A stretch of 64,000 nucleotides of DNA. Source: Tepidibacter hydrothermalis. GTDB lineage: Bacteria > Bacillota > Clostridia > Peptostreptococcales > Peptostreptococcaceae. The stretch is taken from NCBI RefSeq assembly GCF_029542625.1, contig NZ_CP120733.1, positions 1,736,001 through 1,800,000 on the forward strand, given 5' to 3'. How positions within the stretch are numbered: the first letter of the stretch is position 1; each line of letters begins with the position of its first letter. The position numbers were made by a program, and so were the translations under genes. Below are positions 15,803-22,982 of the stretch, in pieces. Under the pieces are notes generated by a model. It was given only the letters and a program-made list of their open reading frames with translations. It was not told the DNA's origin and made no database searches.

Positions 15803-17125
15803 ATGGTATTTATTATTTTAATATTACTAGGAGTAATATTTAATCTTAGGAAAAAAATCAAAAAGGAAGAAGAATTGAGGGGATCTATACTTCAAAAAGA
15901 AAATGAAGTTAAAAGCCTTAATCAAATAATAAGCGAAAAAACTAAACATCAGAATAGAATAACGGAAAACATCAAAGAAGAATCTAAGAGAAAACAAGAG
16001 ATTACAAAAGAAATCGTTGAGATGTTGCGTAGTAAAGATCAATATAACGCATATCAGAATTTAGAAAAAGAATTAACTACATTTGAGGTGGGTTTATACA
16101 ATAAAGAATTTGATTTTGAGCTTTCTGAAGAATATGCTATTAAGATAAAAGAAGTTGTTAATGATCAAAAGGAATTGATAAAAAATAATGAAGCTACAAA
16201 ATCAAATAATGTTGTTTATACTGATGAACTAAAAAAATCAGAATCTAATAAATATTTTAATAATGTTAACAAGCTGGTTCTTAGAGCTTTTAATAATGAA
16301 TGTGATGCAGCAATTTCAAAATTAAATCATAAGAATTTTGAGAATAGCAGAAAAAGAATAAATAGTTCATTTGAGCAAATCAACAAATTAGGTCAAATAT
16401 TAGGGGTAACGATTAGCACAGCATATTTAAAACTTAAAGTTTTAGAATTAAAATTAAACTATGAATATTACTTGAAAAAGGAAGCAGAAAAAGAAGAACA
16501 ACGTAGAATACGTGAGCAGATGGCTGAGGAAGCTAAAGTATTGAAGGAAATTGAAAAGACTCAAAAAGAAGCTCAAAAAGAACAAGATATGTATCAAAAA
16601 GCATTAGAAAAAGCTATGTTAAAACTTGAAAAGTCAAGTCAAGATGAGCAAAATAAACTAAATGCAGAAATTCAAGCTCTACAATTAAAATTAAAAGAAG
16701 CCGAAGAAAAAATGACTAGAGCAAAATCTATGGCAGAGCAAACTAAATCTGGTCACGTATACATAATTTCAAATATAGGTTCATTCGGAGAAAATATTTA
16801 TAAAATTGGTATGACTAGACGATTAGTTCCAGAAGATAGAGTGAAAGAATTAAGTGATGCTTCTGTTCCATTTACATTTGACATACATGCTATGATCCAT
16901 ACAGATAATGCTCCTTCGCTTGAAAATGCACTTCATAAAGAATTTGAAGCTCGTAGAGTGAATAAAGTTAATTCTAGAAAAGAATTCTTTAATGTAAGTC
17001 TAGAAGAAATAGAAGAAGCAGTGCAAAAAATACATGGTGATTTTACGATTACTAAGTTAGCTGAAGCAGAAGAATATAGACAAACTCTAGAAATTGGTAA
17101 ACAAAGAGAAGTAGCTATGGCATAA
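15803..17125 (+). CDS. Membrane-anchored coiled-coil protein with DUF4041 and C-terminal GIY-YIG (T5orf172) domain
   Basis: 440 residues. One N-terminal membrane segment (VFIILILLGVIF) precedes a long charged coiled coil, a central DUF4041-like domain (about 95-220: ECDAAISKLNHKNFENSRKRI), another coiled coil (about 230-315) and a T5orf172/GIY-YIG domain (GHVYIISNI...YKIGMTRR...ENALHKEF...NSRKEFF). The HVYI and YKIGM motifs match GIY-YIG nuclease cores, with R and E catalytic candidates. AGGAGG lies upstream. Sitting alone between two lysogeny switches, it behaves like a lysogenic-conversion (moron) gene. Superinfection defence is a reasonable but untested guess. Confidence 0.8.
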   Translation: MVFIILILLGVIFNLRKKIKKEEELRGSILQKENEVKSLNQIISEKTKHQNRITENIKEESKRKQEITKEIVEMLRSKDQYNAYQNLEKELTTFEVGLYNKEFDFELSEEYAIKIKEVVNDQKELIKNNEATKSNNVVYTDELKKSESNKYFNNVNKLVLRAFNNECDAAISKLNHKNFENSRKRINSSFEQINKLGQILGVTISTAYLKLKVLELKLNYEYYLKKEAEKEEQRRIREQMAEEAKVLKEIEKTQKEAQKEQDMYQKALEKAMLKLEKSSQDEQNKLNAEIQALQLKLKEAEEKMTRAKSMAEQTKSGHVYIISNIGSFGENIYKIGMTRRLVPEDRVKELSDASVPFTFDIHAMIHTDNAPSLENALHKEFEARRVNKVNSRKEFFNVSLEEIEEAVQKIHGDFTITKLAEAEEYRQTLEIGKQREVAMA

Positions 17126-17158
17126 AGTTCCAATTGGTATTTATGCAATTCAGATAAA

Positions 17159-17198
17159 TAAAAAATGACAACTATATTAATATGGTTGTCATTTTTTA
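17159..17198. terminator. Bidirectional terminator between convergent genes
   Basis: AAAAAATGACAAC pairs with GTTGTCATTTTTT around a short A/T loop, with T-runs in both directions. It ends the GIY-YIG gene and the leftward 17196-17849 repressor gene. Confidence 0.85.
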
Positions 17199-17849
17199 TT
17201 TCCTATTTCCTAGAACATCTATTATTTTTTTTATATCCTCTGGAGGTATTTCCTTATCAGCCATTTCTTTGGCTATTGTTAAATATTCTATTCCAATATC
17301 TCTTAACTCCTTAGGAAGCTTATCTCCTTCAACTCTGACTGTAGTAGGGTTGTTAGTTCTTCCTAAAAGGTAATCTATAGTCACATCGAATACATCGGCA
17401 ATTTTTTTTAAAGTTTCTTCATCTGGAAATCTATCAGAATTTTCATAATAACCAATTACTCTATCAGAAATAGCAATCTTTTTTCCTAGTTCTTTTTGAG
17501 TCCAGTCCATTTCTTTTCTTAAGTCTCTTAATCTAACTCCAAACTGTAGATTAGAAGATTTATTTTTTGAATCATTTTTTCCTATAGACTGTTGTAAATC
17601 TTCTTGAGAAGTAGTATCAATATAACCTGCTATTTTCATTAAATATTCATAAGTAATATTATTATGGGCAGAATCAGCTAGCTTTTTTAAAACATCTGGC
17701 GATGGCGGACTATCAAGTCTCTTATTTAAATATTTAGAAATATAGGTTCTATTAACTCCACTAGCATTTGAATATTCTGTTGTTGTTCTATTTCCTATAG
17801 CCCTTTCAATCACTTCTTTAAATATATCTTTATCAAACATAAAATTCAC
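17196..17849 (-). CDS. XRE-family repressor, lysogeny switch B (two HTH-like regions)
   Basis: 217 residues. The N-terminal part has an atypical helix-turn-helix (TTEYSNASGVNRTYISKYLNK, about 17-40), and residues about 100-160 form a canonical one (RKEMDWTQKELGKKIAISDRVIGYYENSDRFPDEETLKKIADVFDV, shown in pieces: WTQKELGKKIAIS and GYYENSDRFP). The C-terminal tail ends in a helical DIKKIIDVLGNRK. No LexA-type cleavage domain is visible. It is divergent from the Cro-like gene at 18002, with TTTTCACG/CGTGAAAA operators between, so it is the likely repressor of the early lytic operon. Confidence 0.82.
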   Translation of the reverse strand: MNFMFDKDIFKEVIERAIGNRTTTEYSNASGVNRTYISKYLNKRLDSPPSPDVLKKLADSAHNNITYEYLMKIAGYIDTTSQEDLQQSIGKNDSKNKSSNLQFGVRLRDLRKEMDWTQKELGKKIAISDRVIGYYENSDRFPDEETLKKIADVFDVTIDYLLGRTNNPTTVRVEGDKLPKELRDIGIEYLTIAKEMADKEIPPEDIKKIIDVLGNRK

Positions 17850-17871
17850 TCCTTAAGTAGATTGTACCTTT

Positions 17872-17984
17872 ATTTGTGAAAACTTTCAACAAATAGCTTT
17901 GTAAAACTTTTTCACGAATAAAACGTGAAAAAAGTTGACATACTATAAATACAGTGTTATTATAATAGTGTGAAAAAAATTAAC
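17872..17984. promoter_or_regulatory. Switch B operators and early lytic promoter
   Basis: A dyad AACTTTTTCACG (17905-17916) / CGTGAAAAAAGTT (17924-17936) surrounds 7 nt. Further half-sites are GTGAAAACTTTCAAC near 17876 and GTGTGAAAAAAATTAAC at 17968-17984. The rightward promoter TTGACA (17935-17940) overlaps the dyad, with -10 candidates TATTAT (17958-17963, 17-bp spacing) or TATAAT (17961-17966). Repressor binding would occlude the -35. The same half-site recurs at 18217-18232 and 28718-28732. Confidence 0.75.
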
Positions 17985-18001
17985 AAAGGAGGTCAACCAT
18001 T

Positions 18002-18253
18002 TTGAAGCCTAATGTAAAGAAATTAAAGCAATTAGTAGATAATAATTTTAATGGTAATAAATCAGCATTTGCAAATGAAATAGGGGTTGATAGAGGTCAA
18101 GTTTCTAAAATTCTTAAAGATGGAACATGTGCTGGTTCGCAGTTTTATGGAGGTTTATTTGTGTATTGTGAAAAAGAAAAACTAAATTTTAAAGAGTTTA
18201 TTTTTTTACCAAATAACGTGAAAAAAATTAACAAAACCAATAGAACAGCCTAA
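18002..18253 (+). CDS. Cro-like small helix-turn-helix protein
   Basis: 83 residues from a TTG start with GGAGGTC 9 nt upstream. Residues about 15-40 form a helix-turn-helix (NGNKSAFANEIGVDRGQVSKIL). It is the first rightward gene behind the operator-controlled promoter and opposite repressor B, the Cro/antirepressor position. One operator-like half-site (18217-18232) is embedded in its 3' end. The remaining C terminus is short and basic. Confidence 0.75.
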   Translation: MKPNVKKLKQLVDNNFNGNKSAFANEIGVDRGQVSKILKDGTCAGSQFYGGLFVYCEKEKLNFKEFIFLPNNVKKINKTNRTA

Positions 18254-18315
18254 CTATAGTATCCCACATAGATGGTTACAAAAATAGTGGTAAGTGTTGG
18301 GAGGAGGTGACTTAC

Positions 18316-18510
18316 GTGAATAAGCAAGAAAAGCAATTATTCCTTAAGTTTAAAGAAAGCCTTATACAAGAGATAAATCATTCAGAAAAATGCATCAATC
18401 AAAGCAAAGAAGATATTGAAGATACTTTATTTTGGACTGGAGCTAAAATGCAGGCTAAAGAAATACTAAACAACTTTAGTGAAATATTCAATTTAGAGGA
18501 GGTAAATTAA
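18316..18510 (+). CDS. Small early protein, unknown
   Basis: 64 residues from the GTG at 18316, chosen because GGAGG lies 8 nt upstream; an earlier in-frame GTG overlaps that RBS. Mostly helical and charged, no recognised family. It is part of the early operon; the next gene starts 1 nt after its stop. Confidence 0.6.
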   Translation: MNKQEKQLFLKFKESLIQEINHSEKCINQSKEDIEDTLFWTGAKMQAKEILNNFSEIFNLEEVN

Positions 18511-18511
18511 T

Positions 18512-18694
18512 ATGGATGATCTTCAGGAGAGAGTAAAAAAGATGTGGGCATATCTTAAAGAAAATGGCATCCATTCAGAAGAAGATCTTAATGTAGCAAT
18601 AAAAAATATGCCAAAGCTAGATGTTGGTATATTCGTATCTCCGATTAAAGGAGGTGATAAAGGTGTATCTGATTACGAGTATAAAGCCAAATAA
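18512..18694 (+). CDS. Small early protein, unknown
   Basis: 60 residues. The N terminus DDLQERVKKMWAYLKENGI is an amphipathic helix; the rest has no recognisable motif. AGGAGG precedes the ATG. The next gene's start (18663) lies inside its 3' end in another frame, so the two are probably translationally coupled. Confidence 0.6.
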   Translation: MDDLQERVKKMWAYLKENGIHSEEDLNVAIKNMPKLDVGIFVSPIKGGDKGVSDYEYKAK

Positions 18695-18824
18695 AGAGCT
18701 TGAAGTACTAAAAGGAGGGCTAGTCTTTAGCTGTAAAGCTAAAGATTTAGTTTCAAAACTTAAAGAAAAAGTAGCAGAAAGGGAAAAAGCCCTCCAGACT
18801 CGCAATCTAGAAGACTTAAACTAA
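18663..18824 (+). CDS. Small early protein, unknown
   Basis: 53 residues from the GTG at 18663, with AAAGGAGG 8 nt upstream. It overlaps the preceding gene by about 30 nt in a different frame. It is a small mixed alpha/beta sequence with a helical, charged C terminus. No family recognised. Confidence 0.55.
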   Translation: MYLITSIKPNKELEVLKGGLVFSCKAKDLVSKLKEKVAEREKALQTRNLEDLN

Positions 18825-18879
18825 AACACTTAAAAAAATTTACTTAACTAGATTATATCACAAAAACGAGGTGATGAAA

Positions 18880-19035
18880 ATGAATTTAGAGCAACTAAAG
18901 ATAATGATTAACCAAAAAAGATGGTCTTTAGAAGATACAGAAATGTATAGACTGTTAACTCTTAGTGTCCAAGCTATTGAGAAAATGGAAGATAAGCTTG
19001 GAAGTGAAAGTGAAGAAATAGAAATATTAGCTTAG
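18880..19035 (+). CDS. Small acidic helical protein, unknown
   Basis: 51 residues (MNLEQLKIMINQKRW... ending in EEIEILA). The ATG at 18880 is preferred over 18874 because GAGGTG is 6 nt upstream of it. An N-terminal W and acidic helices resemble small phage Spo0E-like or adaptor peptides, but I see no Spo0E signature. It is tightly packed in the early operon; the next RBS overlaps its stop. Confidence 0.55.
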   Translation: MNLEQLKIMINQKRWSLEDTEMYRLLTLSVQAIEKMEDKLGSESEEIEILA

Positions 19036-19046
19036 GAGGAATAGAT

Positions 19047-19850
19047 ATGAATAATGAAATGCAAGTAATGCCAAGTGCAATGTCAATTATAGATACTGTG
19101 GATGTAACAGGAATAACAAATACAATTCAAAAAATAGGTAGGTTTCAAGCGGTTGTTCAGCAAACTTTAAAGTCAAATCATGACTACGGAACAATTCCAG
19201 GTACAAATAAACCTACTCTATTAAAACCAGGAGCTGAAAAAATTTTAATGCTAATGGGATTAACATCAGTGTATAACTTAACAGAAAAAGTTCAAGATTA
19301 CGAAAAAGGATTCTTCGCCTACACAGTTAAATGCGAGCTCTACAAAGATAATCAGAAGATAACTGAAGGATTGGGACATTGTAACACTAAAGAGGACAAG
19401 TATAGATGGAAATGGGTTAAAGAAGCAGATGTTCCTAAGGAAGCAGATAAAGATTATTTAAAAAGTAAAACTGATCGATATGGAAACCTTAAATACAGAG
19501 TGGAAAATGAAGATCCATATACTCTAGCAAATACATGCTTAAAAATGGCTAAGAAGAGAGCTCAAATAGATGCAACTTTAACAGTAGCAAGTTTATCTGA
19601 AATTTTCACTCAAGACATTGAAGATATGAAAGATTTTATTCAAAATGAAAATATAGAAAATATGGACCTAAATGAAGCTCAAAATATAAAACTAAGCTTT
19701 GGAAAACACAAAGGAAAAACTTTAAAAGAAATATATACTGAATACCCAGATTACATTGAATGGTTAAAACTGAATACAAAGGATGCAGTAATGAAAAAAG
19801 CTGCTGAAATAATAATCCAAGAATCTAAGAAAGATAATCCTTTAGCTTAG
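19047..19850 (+). CDS. Phage recombination-associated protein with C-terminal ExoX-like/DUF3820 segment
   Basis: 267 residues. The N-terminal about 190 residues (SNHDYGTIPGTNKPTLLKPGAEKIL ... ANTCLKMAKKRAQIDATL, quoted in part) match a widespread phage family next to replication genes; its exact biochemistry is not known to me. The C-terminal segment LSFGKHKGKTLKEI followed by DYIEWL matches the short domain found at the C terminus of exonuclease X and in DUF3820 proteins, probably a nucleic-acid or protein binding module. AGGAGG precedes the ATG. Position between switch B and DnaD/DnaC suggests a recombination or replication role. Confidence 0.65.
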   Translation: MNNEMQVMPSAMSIIDTVDVTGITNTIQKIGRFQAVVQQTLKSNHDYGTIPGTNKPTLLKPGAEKILMLMGLTSVYNLTEKVQDYEKGFFAYTVKCELYKDNQKITEGLGHCNTKEDKYRWKWVKEADVPKEADKDYLKSKTDRYGNLKYRVENEDPYTLANTCLKMAKKRAQIDATLTVASLSEIFTQDIEDMKDFIQNENIENMDLNEAQNIKLSFGKHKGKTLKEIYTEYPDYIEWLKLNTKDAVMKKAAEIIIQESKKDNPLA

Positions 19851-19862
19851 GAGGTATTAGTC

Positions 19863-20021
19863 ATGGATCCAATAGAAAGATTATCTTTACAACAGGATAT
19901 AGATTATTATGGCTTTGGAAATCCACCAGAGCCTTTAGGAAAAGAATTAGTAGAAATAAAAGGTACTAATCTTATAGAGCTTAAAACTCCCACCTCTGAC
20001 GAATTCAACTGGTGGGAGTAG
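19863..20021 (+). CDS. Small protein, unknown
   Basis: 52 residues, acidic and proline-rich with a C-terminal FNWWE. GGAGG precedes the ATG. The last codons carry a CTCCCAC / GTGGGAG hairpin, and a second hairpin AGGGAG/CTCCCT follows at about 20045-20062 without a T-run. No family recognised. Confidence 0.5.
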   Translation: MDPIERLSLQQDIDYYGFGNPPEPLGKELVEIKGTNLIELKTPTSDEFNWWE

Positions 20022-20143
20022 AATAAAAAATATTTAATTGTGATAGAGGGAGTATTAACTCCCTTCAGATAAAAAACATTAAAAATATTCTTATCTGAAT
20101 TATTGACATAAATCAAAATATATACACAAGAGAAGGTGAAAAA

Positions 20144-21052
20144 ATGAAATTTACTATAAATGGTTTTAGCCAACGTAGGCTTATAAAATTAGGTTTAGAT
20201 TCTACAGATGCTTTAATACTAAGATGCTTCGTAGATTTTAAAGACACAGAGAAGATGAAGGCTGAAATGATTGAAAATGAAAGATACTATTGGATTAAAT
20301 ATGAGTGGCTTATACAAGAGCTACCAATATTAGGACTTAAGACAAAGGATAGTGTATATAGAAGACTTAAAAAAATGGTAAATGCAGGAGTGTTAGGACA
20401 TAAAACTAAAAAGCAAGGTGGAACATATTCATTTTTCAAACTAGGTAAAGAATATTATAGCTTAATTTCTGATGATTATAGTGAAGTTCAACCAGATGAT
20501 AACTCGGATGAAAAGTCGGAGGGTTCGGATGAAAAACCGATACCTGTCGGATGTAAATCCGTAGGGGGTACGGATGAAAAGTCGGACCAAAAGATCCATC
20601 TACAAAAAAGATCCTTTAGTAGTTGTAGTAGTAAAGAGTTTTCAGAAATCAAAAAAGTATTTGACCAAAACATTCATCCAATAACTCCAATCGAAGCTCA
20701 AAAGTTAATAGCTTATCTAGATGATGATGGTATGGATTATAGATTAATCATAAAAGCAATTGAAATAGCAGTTTGTAATGCTAAGAGATATTTAGGATAT
20801 ATCGAAGGTATTCTGAAAAGGTGGAGGGAGGATAATTTATTAACCCTAGAAGCTGTTGAAGCTTATATCAGAGATTATCGAGATAGAAAAAATAAAAAGG
20901 GAGCTGTTAAAGATGGATATAGAGACACTTCTAAAAAAGAGAGTGGAAACTCTTTTGAAGGATACAGACCACCAGAAGGAAAACTCAGCGATGAAGTCGC
21001 AGGGCTTACCGATGAAGAACTTAACAGGCTCATCGAAGAGCAGGGAATATGA
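20144..21052 (+). CDS. DnaD-like phage replication initiation protein
   Basis: 302 residues. The N-terminal about 90 residues form a winged-helix-like domain (TDALILRCFVDF ... KDSVYRRLKKMVNAGVL). An acidic, Asp/Ser/Glu-rich linker carries repeated SDEK units (about 110-150). Residues about 170-245 match the DnaD/DnaB_2 domain (FDQNIHPITPIEAQKLIAYL ... GYIEGILKRWREDNLLTLE). It probably binds the phage origin and loads helicase with the DnaC-like protein, whose start (20913) lies within its 3' end in another frame. Confidence 0.85.
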   Translation: MKFTINGFSQRRLIKLGLDSTDALILRCFVDFKDTEKMKAEMIENERYYWIKYEWLIQELPILGLKTKDSVYRRLKKMVNAGVLGHKTKKQGGTYSFFKLGKEYYSLISDDYSEVQPDDNSDEKSEGSDEKPIPVGCKSVGGTDEKSDQKIHLQKRSFSSCSSKEFSEIKKVFDQNIHPITPIEAQKLIAYLDDDGMDYRLIIKAIEIAVCNAKRYLGYIEGILKRWREDNLLTLEAVEAYIRDYRDRKNKKGAVKDGYRDTSKKESGNSFEGYRPPEGKLSDEVAGLTDEELNRLIEEQGI

Positions 21053-21713
21053 TTGCCCTAAATGCAAAGATAGAGAAATGATATATAATCCTAAGCTTGA
21101 TGCAATGGTATTTTGTGAATGTAGAGAGCGAAAAGAGTACGAGAGGATATTGAAAAATAGCGGAATATCCGAGGCTTTCAGACAAAAGACTCTGAAAAAT
21201 TATAAAGCGACTAATGAAGTCACTGTAAAGTCTAAGGGAATGGCCCTGGATTATATAAAAGAGTTTGATGGGAAAATTTCAATTGGATTTCTAGGACAGG
21301 TAGGAGCAGGTAAAACTCATTTATCTATTGCTATAGCAAATGCTTTAATGTCAAGGGATGTTGGAGTCTTATACATGCAGTACAGGGAATCTATAACTGC
21401 CTTAAAGCAAAATATGATTGATGAATATTACTATCAAAGGGAGATATCAAAATACAAGAATGCAACGGTACTTTTGATTGATGATCTATTCAAAGGCAAG
21501 ATTACTGAAACGGATATAAATATCATGTTTGAGATTATTAATTACAGATATTTAAAAGGAGCTCCAATGATAGTATCTAGCGAATATACATCAGACAAGC
21601 TACTAAAGATTGATGAAGCTATAGGAAGCAGGATTATAGAACAGTGTGATGGTAGAATGATTGAGTTTGTAGGCAAAAGTTTTAATCATAGGTTAAATAA
21701 AAGAGCTATTTAG
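20913..21713 (+). CDS. DnaC-like helicase loader ATPase
   Basis: About 266 residues. A small zinc-binding region with a CPKC pair and a CEC pair (about 37-65) precedes an AAA+ domain with Walker A GQVGAGKTH, Walker B VLLIDDLFKG and sensor-like SRIIEQCDGR. The start is uncertain: ATG 20913 has AGGGAG 9 nt upstream and is preferred; ATG 20991 is an alternative. It overlaps the DnaD-like gene by about 140 nt in another frame. It should deliver the host replicative helicase to the phage origin. Confidence 0.88.
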   Translation: MDIETLLKKRVETLLKDTDHQKENSAMKSQGLPMKNLTGSSKSREYDCPKCKDREMIYNPKLDAMVFCECRERKEYERILKNSGISEAFRQKTLKNYKATNEVTVKSKGMALDYIKEFDGKISIGFLGQVGAGKTHLSIAIANALMSRDVGVLYMQYRESITALKQNMIDEYYYQREISKYKNATVLLIDDLFKGKITETDINIMFEIINYRYLKGAPMIVSSEYTSDKLLKIDEAIGSRIIEQCDGRMIEFVGKSFNHRLNKRAI

Positions 21714-21732
21714 TTAGGGGGGAGAAGTTGAG

Positions 21733-21987
21733 ATGAGAGCATCGACACAAAAGAATGCACCTATTAGAAAAATTATGAATCTTATTCCTGGACAGATTTA
21801 CAGAATTAGTATAAAACATTCTAATTCTTATGATCTAACTGATAGAGCTGGAAGAAAAAATATAAAAAAGAAGATGAAATTCATAGTTGAAACTGAAAAT
21901 TTATATGTATTTGAGAATCTATTAGGATTAAGAGAATGCTTTGCTAAGAATACTCCTAAAGGAGAGCTGGAAATCAAATTAGCTTAA
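21733..21987 (+). CDS. Small basic phage protein, unknown
   Basis: 84 residues, basic N terminus, then a compact beta-rich segment (PGQIYRISIKHSNSY, KFIVETENLYVFEN). Similar small proteins accompany replication genes in many Firmicute phages, without known function. GGGGGGAGAAG precedes the ATG. Confidence 0.6.
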   Translation: MRASTQKNAPIRKIMNLIPGQIYRISIKHSNSYDLTDRAGRKNIKKKMKFIVETENLYVFENLLGLRECFAKNTPKGELEIKLA

Positions 21988-22022
21988 TAAACAGCATAAA
22001 AACAAATTGGAGGAGATTGAGA

Positions 22023-22265
22023 ATGAAAGCAACAGGAGTAGTTAGAGCAGTAGATCAATTAGGAAGAATAGTATTGCCAATAGAGTTAAGAAGAACTTTG
22101 AATATAGAGGTTAAGGATGCTTTAGAAATATATGTTGATGGTGAAAGTATAATCTTAAAGAAATATGAGCCAGCTTGTGTGTTCTGTGGAAATGCAAAGA
22201 ACGTGAAGCATTTTGAAGGTAAGAATATATGCAGTGAATGCATAAGAAAATTGAGTGGTATTTAA
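22023..22265 (+). CDS. AbrB/SpoVT-family transcription regulator with C-terminal Cys pairs
   Basis: 80 residues from the ATG at 22023 (GGAGGAG 7 nt upstream). Residues about 1-45 are a swapped-hairpin AbrB domain (GVVRAVDQLGRIVLPIELRRTL). The C terminus carries CVFCGN and ICSEC, a four-cysteine zinc-binding module seen in a subset of clostridial AbrB proteins. As an early phage gene it may alter host transition-state or sporulation genes, or regulate phage genes; neither is shown by the sequence. Confidence 0.85.
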   Translation: MKATGVVRAVDQLGRIVLPIELRRTLNIEVKDALEIYVDGESIILKKYEPACVFCGNAKNVKHFEGKNICSECIRKLSGI

Positions 22266-22296
22266 ATAAGATTTTGGTCTGATTGGAGGATTATAT

Positions 22297-22446
22297 ATGA
22301 ATATATGCTTATCTTCTACAGTAGAGGTTTACTGTGAAAAACATTCTTGTTGTATAGATTGCAACGAAGAAAAGTGCACTAAAAGATGTTGTGATTTTAA
22401 AGAAAGTAAAGAATGTAGTTATAGACTTAAAGAAGAACGTAACTAA
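22297..22446 (+). CDS. Cysteine-rich micro-protein
   Basis: 49 residues with nine cysteines, including HSCCIDC, KCTKRCC and ECS spacing, compatible with a small zinc-binding fold. GGAGG precedes the ATG. No family recognised. Part of the early operon. Confidence 0.6.
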   Translation: MNICLSSTVEVYCEKHSCCIDCNEEKCTKRCCDFKESKECSYRLKEERN

Positions 22447-22473
22447 AATAAGATTCTATCGAGGAGCGAGATT

Positions 22474-22629
22474 ATGAAAGATGATATAAAAGGCTTATTA
22501 GAAATAATAACTGATATGGCAGCATATACAGAGTGCGACCTGGTATTTGTGGAAGGTATAGCTAATAAGCATGGATTAACCATAGATGAAGATCTAGAAG
22601 TTAAAGAGTTGGAGGGAGAAAATAGATGA
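22474..22629 (+). CDS. Small acidic early protein
   Basis: 51 residues, acidic and helical, no recognised family. GAGGAG precedes the ATG. Its stop overlaps the start of the PcfK-like gene (ATGA at 22626-22629), implying translational coupling. Confidence 0.55.
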   Translation: MKDDIKGLLEIITDMAAYTECDLVFVEGIANKHGLTIDEDLEVKELEGENR

Positions 22630-22967
22630 TAACTAAAGCAATTAAAAAAATAAATACGGAAATAAAGAAGAGTAAAAATAACTCATATGTGAAAGTTGTA
22701 GGAGAATTTTTATTGGAACATCTGAATGCAAACCCAGAAGCTGCTGAGAATATTATGAATACTGAAAAGACTATCACGAAAAGCTTAGATGAAATGAGAA
22801 AGGCTGCGGTAAAAAAGAAAGTTGGAAATTGTGCTGTATTAACTGACCAGGAAGGATTTGAAATTGTACTAAAATATTTTGGTATCGATACAAAACTTGA
22901 TACAAAATCAACTGAAGATGCTAAAACTGATATAGATTTTGATGTTAAACTTGAAGATTTAATATAA
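22626..22967 (+). CDS. PcfK-like protein, AcrIIA9-type candidate Cas9 inhibitor
   Basis: 113 residues. The segment VVGEFLLEHLNANPEAAENI, then SLDEMRKAAVKKK, NCAVLTDQEGFEIVLKYFGID and an acidic C terminus match the PcfK-like family, to which the type II-A anti-CRISPR AcrIIA9 belongs. Family membership is recognised from these motifs; inhibition of Cas9 is inference, as most PcfK homologues are untested. It is coupled to the upstream small gene and followed 15 nt later by PcfJ, the usual partner first named on conjugative plasmid pCF10. There is no cas gene in the window. Confidence 0.8.
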   Translation: MITKAIKKINTEIKKSKNNSYVKVVGEFLLEHLNANPEAAENIMNTEKTITKSLDEMRKAAVKKKVGNCAVLTDQEGFEIVLKYFGIDTKLDTKSTEDAKTDIDFDVKLEDLI

Positions 22968-22982
22968 AAAGGAGATGCACTT

